NCBI RefSeq assembly: GCF_000003815.2
Contig: NC_049989.1
Coordinates: 1,849,644 to 1,913,643, forward strand
DNA: 64,000 nt
Direction: 5' to 3'
Source of the DNA: Branchiostoma floridae
Taxonomy: Eukaryota; Chordata; Leptocardii; Amphioxiformes; Branchiostomatidae
Positions within the stretch are counted from its first letter, which is position 1, and every line of letters begins with the position of its first letter. This document shows, piece by piece, positions 1 to 12,300 of this stretch. The translations under genes were made by a program, and so were the position numbers. The notes under the pieces are model-generated. The model saw nothing but the letters and a program-made list of their open reading frames with translations, did no database searches and was not told where the DNA came from.

Positions 1-4
1 ACTT

Positions 5-112
5 TGTGTGTGTGTGTGTGTGTGTGTGCATGAGTGTGTGTGTGTTTGTGCATGTGTGTGTTTATGTGTGTTTGTGTGTGTATGTGTGTGCACACGAGCA
101 CATCTGTTTGCT
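5..112. repeat. (TG)n microsatellite
   Basis: This is a TG/GT dinucleotide run interrupted by CA and TT. It lies in the intron just upstream of the first ESS2 exon in the window. The open frames across it are low-complexity artefacts. Confidence 0.9.
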
Positions 113-250
113 TGCAAATGTTGCCTTTAAAGTTAACTATATCATTCTCACCAGTTGGGTGGAATTGCATGCTTGTTTTGCATTAATTTGTTTTGCTTAA
201 ATTGTCTTTTTTTGTGCTTAAATTGTCTTTTTTTTGTCCCCCCCTCCCAG

Positions 251-3200
251 GTGTCGATGAGTCTCCCCTGATGACCTGGGGTGAGATAGAGGGCACACCG
301 TTCCGACTGGATGGGTCTGACACACCCGCACCAACCACACCCGGGTTCAAGGTACGTGAGCTGGGCACATTTGTAGTAGCTGATATTAAAAACCATCGCT
401 TCATTTTCTGCCTTCTCTGAAATCAAATTGTTGCTTCGTGAGGAAAATGTCGTCAGGCCATATGCATTCACCCGGGCTAAATAGAGAATAAACAAACAAA
501 CTAACAAACATACAAAATGGCAGGCAAAACATCAGTTTGACAACATCCCCTCATCCACATTCTTCATTTGCATGCTTTGTAAAATTTGAAAGATAGCCCC
601 CAACCTGTATTTTGATTTATGTCATACCTGGGCTGCGATTATGTTCGATACAGGTGTTTTGGACTGGGGGATAACTTTCCATGTCCCACAGGCTTCCGTC
701 GAATAATTCTAACATACTCAGTACATGCCGAGTGCAGCATGCTCGAAAATTCTACTACCTGATTTGGAGGTCTGAATTTCTGCTATTACAATTGTTTGTT
801 TGTGGACACTGAAGTTTCTTGACTTCTATTTTTCTCGTCGTCTTGTCTCTCTATTTTTCTCTGTGTACAAATCCTCTTTGTAGTTGCCCATGAATGAAAC
901 CCTTCTTTTGATGTACACATATATGTACCCATGTGGCTTGCATCTTACCATCATAATTAAGGATTAGCATTACTCGTTATGCATGTCGGATTTGTAGTCC
1001 TTTGATTATGTTGACATGAACATCAAAGTTATCTAGATGAAAGGCATTGAAATGTAGCTTTGTTATTTTACGCTGGCTTTGTAGATTTGTAGCACAGAAT
1101 GGTACAGCTAGAGTAAAAGTATTGTAAGGATTATAGTATTATTTATTGTAGATTTTTCTAGAGTGTTTGTATTGTGGAAAATGCGTGTGTTGACTTTCTG
1201 AGTTTGCAATATATGGTTTGAATGAAATGGCATGTTGAGCCATACCACGGAGTACTAGTACAGGGCTCAAAATACTGGGTGCACCCAAAATTTGAGCTGT
1301 GCACCCAATTATTTTCTGTGGGTGATTATGCTCATGCTAGGATCCCTGACACGGGTAGGCAGCAGTTGGCTAGTCTTTACACCACGCTCGCGCTTGCAAG
1401 CGGCGCTGCCACTTACACCACACGATCGCCACATTAGTACGAACATTAGCACCAAACCTAATCTGTATCACGTGTGTGTTGTTTGTTACAGATAAATGAG
1501 CCGAGGAAAAGGGAGAGATTAGCCCGAGGGCTGGTGGAGAAGATTGGCAAGAGCCACCGCGCCAAGAAAGAGGAAGCACTGAAGAGGATGACAGCATCAT
1601 TTGCAAGGTGATATATGAACAATCATTTCTTATCTCTAGTGTTACATGTATCATGTTTCCCAAATGAAAAACAAATTGTTTTTGCTGGTGTGATTTCTTC
1701 CTTTCTTTCTTTTATCCTTAAACTTGCTTAACCTCATTTTTAGAGAGGAAAGTCATGTTCAAGGCCTTTCTCAAGGGCAATATCTTCTTCCATTTCTTCT
1801 TTTCCTTCTTCCTTTGTCAGGAACCAATAAGAGCTTAAAAATGCAGGTATTTTAGCTGTCATAGCAAATATGAAAGAAAAATTAGCTATTACAGGGAACT
1901 TGGACAATTACAGTAAAGTGATTCAACAAATATAGATAAAAAATGTAAAGATAAAATTTGCCAGCACACTGGTCTTCTCAATATCATTTATTCATCAGAT
2001 AGATACACTTCTATTGATTATGCAGAATGTCAACATGCGAGGGACCTGGGTTTAGTGGGTCTGTTTCTTTTCCAACAAACAAGAATAGAGCTTTTTCATC
2101 TCTTAGATTAAGTTTTTACATTTTAGAATAAATATTCCATGCACCTTGCTAGCAGTTGAGGAAAAGAACAGGCGAAGGTTGGCAGGTATTGGCTTGGTTT
2201 GATCAAGAAACCATAAACACAGGACTGTATTTTTTACGGTAAACACAGTACTCTTTTTCTAGGACTTACATGTAGTACCATCAGCTGGCTTAGTGGTCAA
2301 TTCCACAGCAAGTAGCTTCCAATGGAGACCTTACTTCCACTTTTTTTACTTCTTCCAGTTGATTAAATGATGAGGAACTGTGCCTGAATTGAGTAAGTGA
2401 GAATGTAGCTTATCATGAAAGAATAAAGTATAGGAATCATCTGTAGATTTCCCTGGTACTATAAAGCGTATTATTTCCACATCAGATAACATTCTTGGAT
2501 TTTTGCCACGTTTCTGGGTGCAGAGTTGTTGCTCTGCCAAGGTAGGAGCTTAGACCTGGGAAAAAGGATGATATGTTTCCGATTTACTGATCGACTTCAG
2601 CAAAAACCTGCTGACCCTAGCCTTTTGTTTGGTCATGGGTTTACCGCTGGCAAAATTCTAAATTTGACATCTGTATCTGTATCTATATATAGCCGGTAAA
2701 ACCGCCTTTTGGTGTGACACACCAGCTTTTGTATCGGTACCTATATAGCCAGTGTAACTGCCTTTAAGTGTAACACACCAGCTTCTGTATCTGTATCTGT
2801 ATCTATATAGCCGGTATAGCCGTGGAATGGATATCTGTATAACTAAAATACATGTATGATGTTTAAAATACTAGTGTTCAGATTCATTTCATTTTTACAG
2901 TGTTAAACTGTACAGTTACAGTATTTGTTAGATCACTTTGGGAGGGATCTAAAGAAATGGGAGAAAATTTCAAAAAGTGAATCTTTCCTACCGGCCCTAA
3001 TTTTGTCAGGACCTTACCAGGAAACATCAGAGTTTTTTTCAAAGGCCTCTCTGGAATGAAATATGAATCGATATAACCGAAAGGCTTTAAATCCCGAAGC
3101 AATCAGACCTGTAAAACTCTCCAATTCTTCACAATAAAGTCATGCATAGAGTGGATGTACCCTGCGCTATGGTCAGTGGACATGAATGGTGTGGGTGACA

Positions 3201-4602
3201 AAGAAAGGATTTTGATGATCACTTTTATCTTTGAGGTTTTTTTTCAAAGTCTCAAAAGCGCCGTGTGGGAAGGAAGATACATTTCAACCTGTTAAGCCCC
3301 TGTCACACATTCAGGGCCTTCCCATGGCTTTGTTCACTATCGCTCCACACTCAAGGTCGGTGCTGGGTTGGGAGTAGCCTGGAGTCCGTCATATTCTAGC
3401 TCCTTTGATCACATCTGATGACTCTTTCAAGTTTGATTTGTCAATATTCATAATAGGCCTGGGCTGTCTGCAGGACCCAGGATAGAAATTTGCTTGTCGG
3501 GACGGACATTTTTTTACCCAATCAGTCCCCAAATTCTTAACTTCATGACATGAAATTGTTGAAAATGTGTTTTCACAGGCTTTAAGTGACATATTTAACA
3601 AGGAAAATCAACAATGTGGGCTCCAAAACAATAAAAAGCTGGAGACAGTCCTGTAATCGGCTGAAACAGATGAATTTTAGATTACTATAGATGGCCTTAC
3701 TCACAACTAGCCCCCAGCCATGGTCGTGCTATGATTGAAAGGGGTTAGACTGCACAGTCAACTTAACTTTGTTGCTTGCAAGAGTGTGTGTCTGTCTATG
3801 TCTTATATCACTTTCTTCATAAATTGTACTATCCTGGATGTCAGCCCTTTTACCTTTTCTTTGCTGTCTTGTTTGCTTCCATAGCCACAGAAGCAACCAC
3901 AGAAGCAACCAAGAGAGTGGAATAAAACCAAAAAAGGCTTTCACTCAGGCTAATATTGTATATTTTTCATGACATCTAGAATCATAGTCTTACATAAGTT
4001 GTAACATTTCAATGATCTGGCATAATCTCCCTTTCTGCCGGTAGAGATCCTGATCCTGAGTGTTAGGGTGGTCTCTCATTTATGAATTCTACATTTCTGA
4101 ATTTCAAAAAGTCAATACTTTGATCTAGAGTTGCATGAATCATTTTTGGCTTCAATTGGGACCTCTACTGGTAGAATCGGATTACAATCTCTACCCAGAC
4201 ATACATTTCATATATTCTCTAGAATCCAAAAGTGACCATTATTTCTTTTTGTTCTCTAGCCCTTCTCCGACTTTCGGCTCCCTGAAGTCGATGGACCGAC
4301 TCAACACCATGTCGCCAGCCGCTCAGAGACTCATCAATCGAACTTCCACTCGGCGAAGCACGACCGACAAGGCGCTGCGAGCGAGCTACAGTCCCTCGCC
4401 CGCTCGCTTGGGAGCAGGCAACACTCCAATAAGACTCACCCCGCGCAACACGCCTCTGAGCGTACGCCGCTCGCCAAGACACAGCAAAACTCCAACTCTC
4501 CCCAGTGCAAGTTCAACTACAGACGCTTCCTCGCTGTCGGATAACCTTCTGAACCTGCCCAACACAAGACCTACCAGGAAAAAAGCAACCGATTTCTTCT
4601 GA
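251..4602 (+). CDS. ESS2: ESS2 / DGCR14 splicing-factor homologue, C-terminal exons (5' part outside window)
   Basis: Three coding exons are visible: 251-351, 1492-1607 and 4260-4602, with TGA at 4600-4602. Acceptors (cccag, ttacag, ctctag) and donors (gtacgt, gtgata) are conventional. The phases agree: the first exon enters with one base owed, the next two junctions are phase 0 and phase 2. The peptide has the conserved ESS2 blocks: SPLMTWGEIEGTPFRLDGS, then TPGFK joined to INEPRKRERLARGL, a KSHRAKKEEALKRMT helix, MSPAAQRLINRT, ALRASYSPSPARLG and the terminal DNLLNLPN...RKKATDFF, which closely matches the human C-terminus. ESS2 is a nuclear protein associated with the late spliceosome (C complex); that role comes from the family and is not visible here. 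The N-terminal half must lie before base 1. The last intron (1608-4259) is 2.65 kb and holds repeats. Confidence 0.95.
2650..2830. repeat. Dispersed repeat with tandem 'CTGTATCTGTATCTATATAG' blocks
   Basis: Three imperfect copies of a unit reading 'tgtatctatatagccggt..aaccgcc....gtaacacaccagctt' occur in tandem in the last ESS2 intron. The same unit recurs at 7200-7360, 23105-23222 and, reversed, near 59485-59520. It is an interspersed family, probably MITE- or SINE-derived. Confidence 0.6.
3458..3653. mobile_element. MITE-like element, TIR family 'GGGCTGTCTCCAGGACC'
   Basis: The left end (gcctgggctgtctgcag) and right end (gctggagacagtcctg) are inverted copies. The interior shares long stretches with 22966-23301 and 34838-35020. 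At about 196 bp with no coding capacity it is a non-autonomous DNA transposon. The superfamily is not certain; the CAGGG-type ends would fit hAT. Confidence 0.7.
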
Positions 4603-5735
4603 GATTCCTTCCTTCTTTCATACTGATTTAGTTTCTTGGAACTAGAAAATTTCTCAGACATTTTCATGTACAGTTTTAGAAGATGACATCATGAAAACAG
4701 AGGGCTGTTTCTTGACTGTAACTTTGTGCAACAAAATACAGGCTTTCCCCTCACACTCTATTTTTATGTTGATATGGCAATCTAGCATTATTTATTGAAG
4801 TCTGAGAAACAAAAAAAACAAAAATGATTGGCATGGCCTAATATGTAAAAGAGAGGTTTTGTAAAGTAAATGTATATGTCTAGATAATGTTGTTCATCTA
4901 TTGTCACTAAGTCTGATCTAATGTTAGAAAGTTGGTAACAAGTGACAAGTGTATGATTTGTTTATAATTTGACTTTGTTGTCTGCCACTTTGGAATCTTG
5001 CATTCCGTCATCTACTTAAAACACTTAAGTGCACTGAAATGTCTAAACACATGGGACATAAATGAACCATGTTGAGGGGGGATACAAACTCAGTCACATT
5101 TTGGACCACATTTTGTAGAAGTAACTTATGATTGTTTCCAAACCTCTAAGTATTGTTGCCTGGCAAAATTTAAGTATTTATCTGCCAGGGGACAATTCTT
5201 AATGTTAAAAATGTTTGACTGCCTTTGTAACAGTGCAGTAATAGCTGCAGTGCAAAGTAAAACCAGTCAGTATACATTTTTTTCACGCGGCGGACATGAC
5301 AGAACAAAAATGAAGTCAATGGGGCAAACAAACAAAAGTTGAATATAAAATCAGCTCCCATTCAGTTTTTCTCCCATGCTAGGTTTCTAAATATGATGTC
5401 AAATGATAAATATTGTCTACTAATTTTATGCACAGAAAAGATGTAGCAATTTAGAGTAGCGTAGAGATGCAAAATAAAAAAATAATAATGCAAATATTTG
5501 ATGGACTTTCAGCCATTTTCTAATTGGTCGATTTGCTAATTGCCACACTATCATTGGTTATTGGCCAAACTCCTGATTATGATGGACAGTCTTTTGTTTG
5601 CCACATTGGCCTCTTTTTCAATCTTTCATGTCCACCGTGTGAAAAAGGTGTATTGCCCTGAGGAAAGTGATCGGCAGGTATCAAAATGTTGTCACTTGTA
5701 AATATGTGGTTGTGAATAAAGAACTTTGCGACACA
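4603..5735 (+). other. ESS2: Probable ESS2 3' UTR with poly(A) signal
   Basis: This AT-rich, gene-free sequence follows the ESS2 stop codon. A canonical AATAAA lies at 5715-5720, giving a 3' UTR of about 1.1 kb. No other gene is visible here. Confidence 0.6.
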
Positions 5736-5955
5736 CTGGTATAGATGTCAGGACTGTCATTGATGGATCTTCATGTAGACGATAGATGGAAAGTAGTTGG
5801 GATCTCCAGTACTTTTTCTTCTCTGTCTGTATGATAATAGATGATCGTCAGCTTAACCCTCTGGTTTGTTCTTGTTTATCAGATGAGTTGTATTCCTGTG
5901 ACACTATCATACTTTACTGCAACTGCAATGTTTATGTATGTTATCATGTGAGCAG

Positions 5956-6203
5956 TCTGCATGACTACCCTGGGAAGCCAGACAGGACGGGTAGCTAGCG
6001 AGATTTGTTAGCGAGTTTTGTTCGGGGAGCCAAGACAGTCATGCCCGCCGATCTCACATTAGCGCTCTGGGGTGTTTCAGCCTAATCGGGCTTAAATTCC
6101 CCGGGGCGCTAATAGGAGCTCGGCGGGCATGACTGTCTTGGGCTGCCAATAAACTGTCCAAGCTGCCCGACCCCGGATGGGTCCCAGGGTATGCATGACT
6201 GGA
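5956..6203. mobile_element. Fold-back element with a near-perfect inner hairpin
   Basis: The arm at 6028-6073 (gccaagacagtcatgcccgc...) is repeated inverted at about 6095-6147 (...gcgggcatgactgtcttggg). A weaker outer pair, catgactaccctggga and tcccagggtatgcatgac, brackets it. This is the structure of a MITE, with no coding potential. Confidence 0.7.
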
Positions 6204-6269
6204 GCAAAGTTTTCAGAAGTTCTTGAATGGCAGGTCTTAATTCTGAATCCTGACCTTTTGATCAATATA

Positions 6270-6397
6270 GAATACAACACGGTGTATTCCGTATCGCCCA
6301 AGGTATCAGCCCGACCGCGGGTCTGATCGCCCGGAGGGTGATCCGACCCTCGGGAGGGCTGGGACCGAGGGTGATGCGGAATACACCGTGTTGTATT
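6270..6397. mobile_element. MITE with TIR GAATACAACACGGTGTATTC
   Basis: About 22 bp at 6270 is repeated inverted at the right end (gaatacaccgtgttgtatt). The core is GC-rich and itself symmetrical (ccgaccgcggg...cccgga...). Confidence 0.75.
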
Positions 6398-6402
6398 TTT
6401 TG

Positions 6403-6685
6403 TTAATGTCATACCCACCTGAGAAAACCCATGTTTTGATGCGAAATGCGCCAGAAGTTGAACAAATTTGGTGCCCTCGAACTATAAGTGATGCAACAGC
6501 ATTGTTCCAACGTCCGAATCAGGTATTCGAATTGCCAATCGAGCCGTATTCGGCCCGCTCTAAACAGTTCGATTCACTCGAATGGAGCCTGTGTGATACG
6601 CCTTTCGAACCTGTGCGATACGGAAACATACAGCCCGGTCCGGAACACCCGTATCGAACGTTTTCGCGTCACAGGTATGACATAA
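6403..6685. mobile_element. MITE-like element with TIR TAATGTCATACC
   Basis: The left end (ttaatgtcatacc) pairs with the right end (ggtatgacataaa). The interior contains repeated attcgaattg/gtattcgg motifs. It abuts the preceding element, so several TIR elements are clustered here. Confidence 0.5.
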
Positions 6686-6794
6686 AGATAGATACCCTGG
6701 TATAGTGAGTATTGTGAGCGTTCAATCCAACCAACATCAGTCATGTTCTTACTTAGATGGAGAGCAAAATAGGCTTTAGGTAAGTCAGATCTCA

Positions 6795-7130
6795 TTTGTG
6801 GGACAGCGTAGCACAGTGAGTGGTAGTGTATTCGGCCCGTGACCGAGAGGTCGTCGGTTCGAATCCGTCTGCCGTGTTGTCGGTCTTGTGCCCTTGGGAA
6901 AGGCACTTTACACGACTTCCCTCACTTTACTCAAGTGAAAAATGAGTCGTCCCTCGGATAGGACGTTAAATGGAGGTCCCGTGTATGGGGAGAGCCATAC
7001 CCCATGCACGTGCGATGGTTCGGTGTGCGTTGGTGCAAATCCTTCTGTCTGAAGTTGGTGATTCACTTCAAATCACCCGGATGGAGGCCTGGCGACCTCT
7101 GTCTCGTATCAGCCACATGGTGATCGACAA
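6795..7130 (+). mobile_element. tRNA-derived SINE
   Basis: The head carries an A-box-like segment (tagcacagtgagtggtag) and a B box (GGTTCGAATCC). It is followed by a conserved body, 'cccttgggaaaggcactttacac...ctcggataggacgttaaatggaggtcccgtgt'. Related copies lie at about 12280-12480 (-), 25325-25640, 57485-57775 and 59225-59470. It is not a functional tRNA gene, because no full cloverleaf with paired acceptor stem is seen. Confidence 0.8.
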
Positions 7131-7611
7131 TAAAAAATCTTTTGATCCAGATGTAATCCTTAGAACTCTGCACAATGCAGATAACGGTGTTTGTTTGTTT
7201 GACATAACCGATATATTACCTTTGGGCATAACACACCTGCTTTGTTTTTGGAAGTTATCAAATTAATAATCCAACTTCAATATTGCTTTTTTATTGGATA
7301 CAGGCAATGATGATTTTTGCTTTACATAACCTGTAAACCGCCTTTAGGCATAACACACCACTTTTGTTGTTTCTAAGCCGTTGATAATCAGACTTTAATT
7401 GCTTTGTACAGCTGTGTAACGAAGAGGTCCCTATTGTGTTATATGAGTCATTCCCAAGTTCATCAAGCTGACAGCTGTATGACAGGACGTAACCCACAGG
7501 ATTAGGAATGAGGTAGTGCCTGATCAACGCTGGGATTAAGGGGGAAATTGGAGATTTGTAAAAGAAAGTGAAAGTGATCTAGTTGCAGTCTTCAAACGAG
7601 GCTGTTTTGTT

Positions 7612-7776
7612 TGGGGGGGGGTCACGATTTACAACGTTGGCAAGGTTCTCTTGTGCCGGGAAGGGGATTCGCCGGCGGGGCAAAACTCCCTTTCACGGCA
7701 AACTCCCTTCCTTGGCAAAAACCCCACAAGAGAACATAGCCAACGTTGAAAATCGCGAACCAACACCCCCCCCCCA
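7612..7776. mobile_element. MITE with G/C-run ends
   Basis: The arm 'ggggtcacgatttacaacg' plus 'ttggcaaggttctcttgtg' is repeated inverted at the right end ('cacaagagaac', 'caacgttgaaaatcgcga', then a C run). The fold-back is 165 bp with no coding content. Confidence 0.75.
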
Positions 7777-7817
7777 TAGAAACCAGCCCTGTTCGAAGAC
7801 TGCAAAGGAGTCTAATC

Positions 7818-7960
7818 TCAAACCTAATCTCCAAGTAGATCCTACGGTGCCATATTTAAGATTGTATCAAAGCTGGCCAATGAGTATAGCTGGCTAAAAG
7901 GAGTCGGACAGAATCTCTTTGGCCTGCTATACTCCAGTAGGATTTGGAGATTACTTTGCG
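7818..7960. mobile_element. MITE family A ('TAATCTCCAAGCAGATCCTACGG' type), copy 1
   Basis: It begins ctaatctccaagtagatcctac and ends gtaggatttggagattac, a TIR pair. The inner motif aaagctggccaa...ttggcc is shared with copies at 9912-10047 and 12000-12137 and a half copy at 10384-10470. The family surrounds the secreted-peptide gene. Confidence 0.75.
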
Positions 7961-8506
7961 TTCTTGGTACGCATAGTTTACGGCCCAATTTTGCTTGTTG
8001 ATACAGTCAAACCTGTATAAGAAGAACACTCAAGGGACTGTCAAACTTTGAAATTTCTGGGGACAAAATTAGTAACTTCACATGGGTTGCTTTTAAGAGA
8101 CTTGTGATCCTTGGATGGGATCGGTTTTTAATTTGTAAACAGTAAAATGCTGAATCAGAAATATTCTCAACCTGTTCTTCCTTTATTCAATCAAATCAGG
8201 CAAAGCTATGCGCTCCTACTTAGACCGTGTATGTCTGTACTACACCTCTGGTTCCTATCACATAATAAGATCCTATTTCCTGTCATGTATTTGTTGTGTT
8301 TTCCTTCCTTCAGCAGCTATGTATTCGTTGAAGATGTAATCTTATAACTCAGTTTCTACCTCTAAAATACATTATTATTAAGAATAGTTTTGTAACATAT
8401 TCTTCGCTATCAGTGTTATGTTCTCATCTTTTAGAAAATTTCGCAGGGGAAAACTTCAGGTATTCATAAATAACATGTAGAGTAGCAGGGAAATAGAAGG
8501 TATCAA

Positions 8507-8818
8507 CTAGGGGTGGGTACCGGTACAGAAAATTCAGGCCCAGGGACCTAAGAAAACTTGTGAATGGGCGATACTTATTTCCCTACAAAGAATTCTGTTT
8601 GTTGGAGTATCTGACGTTCACTGACATTTTAAATTCCTACATGTATTTATAACTGCCTCTGTTTTAGACCAAGTTTGACTGTAGAAACTCTTTCTTTGAC
8701 CGGCGGGTAACCATCAAAACGCGTGAACGCCTACCGATATAATCTGTTCATTTTCAATCGGTCCACAATCCGGTTTACTGATTTTTTTCAGATCCATCGC
8801 ACTGGTACCCACCCCTAG
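8507..8818. mobile_element. MITE with TIR CTAGGGGTGGGTACCGGTAC
   Basis: Left arm ctaggggtgggtaccggtac and right arm ggtacccacccctag are inverted copies. The element is about 312 bp. A decayed relative lacking a clear right end lies at 46185-46430. Confidence 0.8.
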
Positions 8819-9373
8819 TATCAACCGAATTTGCCTTCAATGTTGACAACGCTAACGTCATAGTAATCAAGCCAGAACCAATACTCCCCTATAGGGTAGT
8901 CCTGCAGCCATCATTTCCAGACGATTAGCCGTGTACTAGTAACGTTATGAAATATTCTGATCGTCGATTCATCAAAATTTCAGAGATAAAAGTCTTAATC
9001 ATATGACGTGATCAGAAAACTGCGTTTCAGGGTAAAGCTAACTCTACTCACTCCTTAGGTCTTATTTATCTATCTCAGCTCAGATATAAGAATAAAAGAA
9101 CTTCTGAAGGGATCTTTCTTCTTGTTACATCCGAAATCACTTTCATCAGGTTGGTAGATCAACTCAATATAGTTTCCTTAAAAGTATATGCAACCGTAAT
9201 TCTTCTTTACAACCAGTGTGCTATCTATCTATAAGTGATGAGTTCAGAAAGTCACTGTTCAAAGTCAAGTTTGCACTAACGAAGACAGCAGGCGGGTTGT
9301 CTTTGGAGAAGAAAAATAAAGTTGCATATTTAGGTAAGAAAACTACATTGAAATGCTTTCCGTGATGATTTGG

Positions 9374-12300
9374 TCAGTGCTGCTCGTCCTTGCCAGGACG
9401 CAGGGAGCGAACCTTCCCACCGGTCAGCCGATCCAGGATCTGACGACGAACCTGCCCCATCGCCGCTGAGCGATCGTTACCGGGCCCGTCACTGCCGCTC
9501 TCTCGGGGGAGGGTCCATGTACCGTCCGACAGCCACTCCTGAAGGTCCCCGGGGTACGGCAAACGGTCCTCGGCGGGGACATCTAACTCCCAAACCGGTA
9601 GGGGGCGTCTCCTGTGGGAATCATCACAGATAATACTTGTTGCACGATGCTAAACTTTCTTCCAACACAAAAGTACATACGAATCAAATTTTCAACGACC
9701 ACTGTCGCCTTCTTCAGAATCAATACTGATGACCAATCACTTCAGAACGTAAACTCATGAGAGTTGTGAAGACGTGATCTTATTAACATATGACCTTCCG
9801 AAAACGTGTCGTCAGCAATTGGTCAAACGTGCCAGAAAGTACTTGTATGATTATGTTTAACCTTCGCGGAAGAGAAACAAAATTGTTTTTGCTCCGTTTC
9901 TTCCCCTTCTAATCTCCAAACAGACCCATGGTGGCGTAATATAGTATCAAACTCACCGGTGCCCATTTGTCTCCCTTTGGCCGGCTACACTACTTGGCCA
10001 GCTTTGTACTATCTTATAGCACCGTAGGATCTGCTTGGAGATTATTCCCCTTCTTCTTCATCCGAGATGACGTCCCTAACCAGGTCATTTACACCTGAGT
10101 CATCTACAGGAAGGACGTAGTCTGAAGACCAGTTTTCCCCCACGGAGATTACTCGAATCCTGTTGCTGAGATGTACAAGTTCAGCGGCGCAGAGGCGGTG
10201 TCTGTATTTCCTCCGCGAAATTGAAACTCGGAGATCTGTATCTGGGCCATGTAGTGGTAATGGCCATGGACTTCGAAATGACATTTGTATTCACAACGGC
10301 TTTAGAGCAGAGCACTATGGGTAATTCTTTAATAGCCAAGATATCTCACGGTTTATGATAAGTGTCTCTGGACTAGATAACTAAGGCCAATTTACTCCTC
10401 TGCCGGCTAAACTCCTTCCCCAGCTTATGTTACTGTCTTATGCCACGCAAGATCTTCTTGGAAATTAGATGATAGTGCTTACGGAAGAATGAGCCGTTTT
10501 CAAAATTTACGTCTTTTAAATAATTCGAGAGACAAGTGAAAAAAAAAGTTCATGGGTACGTTTGTAAAGATTGCCTATCCAGGCGAATGAAATATGATAT
10601 TCATAATCTACATAACTGGAGAATATTGATGTTTTGAGAGATACCAGACCTTTTAAGCGTCTGGCTGGAGAAAATAATCTCCAAACAGATTACTCTGATT
10701 TGACATCAATCATTACTTTGACATCAATCCTTGGTTGAAAACTTTGGTACCTGATACTTTCAAGTCATGTATTTGTTTATTTCTTATTACACCAAAAAGG
10801 ACATAAAGTACACAGTGGTGCCGCACTCAAGCAGACTGGCTTATATTAACGGCAACACTGGACAAAATATGATACATGACGTCGACATATAACAGAAAAC
10901 TGCCGTGTGGACGGGAGCGTCTGAAGTACAGGAACAGTATCGGACAATTGAATTACAGAAAAAAAAAACATGTACAGCTAACATTGGTCATGATGGTGAA
11001 AATGCTGGTAAAAGATACTTGTTGACATGCAATATAAATCAGTTGTAAAAACGTTTGGCTTAAAGGAGGTATTGCTGAGATATGATAAGAACCTGAGTGT
11101 TGATATTGGACGTTGGCAAGGCTGAACCTTTCGGTAATAAGTCATCAAAAGCAATATCAGATAACGTAACATAAGAACGTATCTAGTACTCACCTGACCA
11201 GCCTGCCGTCAGTGCGCCTTCTCAAGATGGCCGACCCGCTTGTCTGGCAATGATGGTGCCATGGCGGGCTGTAGTAAAAAGAACTTCTTTAAGAATAAGA
11301 GAAGAATGATATTTTGATACTTAAAAGCCTTCTGAGTCCCGAGGGGATAGAAACATGTCCAGGACATCCATTCACCGGTTCGGCTTAGCTTGGTGCTTCA
11401 AGATCTACTAAAGGGATTAGGCCAGAGTAAGGTGTCAGGCCCCCGGCGTCCTGTTAAGTGCTGGAAGTGAAAACGACGGATATTCGTCTTAAGTTAATGG
11501 GAGCCCGCATCAAAACAAAACATGAGAATGAAGAATGGGGTAATGAGAGCCCGCGGGACATATACATTCGGGCGGCGCGGCGTTTCAAAGTTGACAGACA
11601 TTCACCGCGATTTAAACTTTAGTTATTACATGCGCGCGTTGCATTTTCGATTTTATTTCCGTTGATTACACAAAGGGGGAGTCGCAATATTGGATGCAAT
11701 CATCGCAGAACGCTTTGGCATGACGAAGATAGTATGCGCAACTGACAACGGTTTTAGATCTACAACACATGGTATCATTTTCCTCTCGTCATGATAACGA
11801 AACAGAGCTCAAATCAGAATCTGTTCTAATTTCAAATGTAACCACGCTGAATGTTTAAAAGGTGATCAGATGGTAGGAAATATTCCCAGAAAATAAGACG
11901 CATATCATTGGTTTTCGCCTCTATACTGTTTCGACCCCGAGTTTTTTTTAACGCAGTCTCTTTCATTTCTGTTCCAAACGTAAGGTTGACCACGCTGAAT
12001 CTAATCTCCAAGCAGATCCTACGGTGCCATAAGATAGTATTAAAGCTGGCCAAGGAGTGTAGCAGGCCAAGGGAGTCAAACGGGCACCGGAGTTTGATAC
12101 TATACATTACGCACCGTGGATCTGGTTCGAGATTAGCTGAATCGTCAAAACAGATCAGACTCTCACGAACATTGTACGTTTGTTCCGACCTTCTTTCCGA
12201 CACTTGTAGTGTCTTAGTGGTGACAAAGCAAGTTTCCTTGCTGTTTCAGTAGCAGGGTGTATATTTACAGCTAGGGAGCCATGGCTAGCCCTTCCCCTTT

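Noticed and set aside
6820-6880. Possible tRNA gene (A and B boxes)
   Set aside because: No paired acceptor stem or anticodon arm is found, and the sequence continues into a shared SINE body present at several other sites.
9374-9562. Similarity of LSDGTWT...VRRQILDRLTGGK to secretin/PACAP-type hormones
   Set aside because: The spacing is too long and there is no dibasic site before the candidate N-terminus. The similarity is too weak to assign a family.
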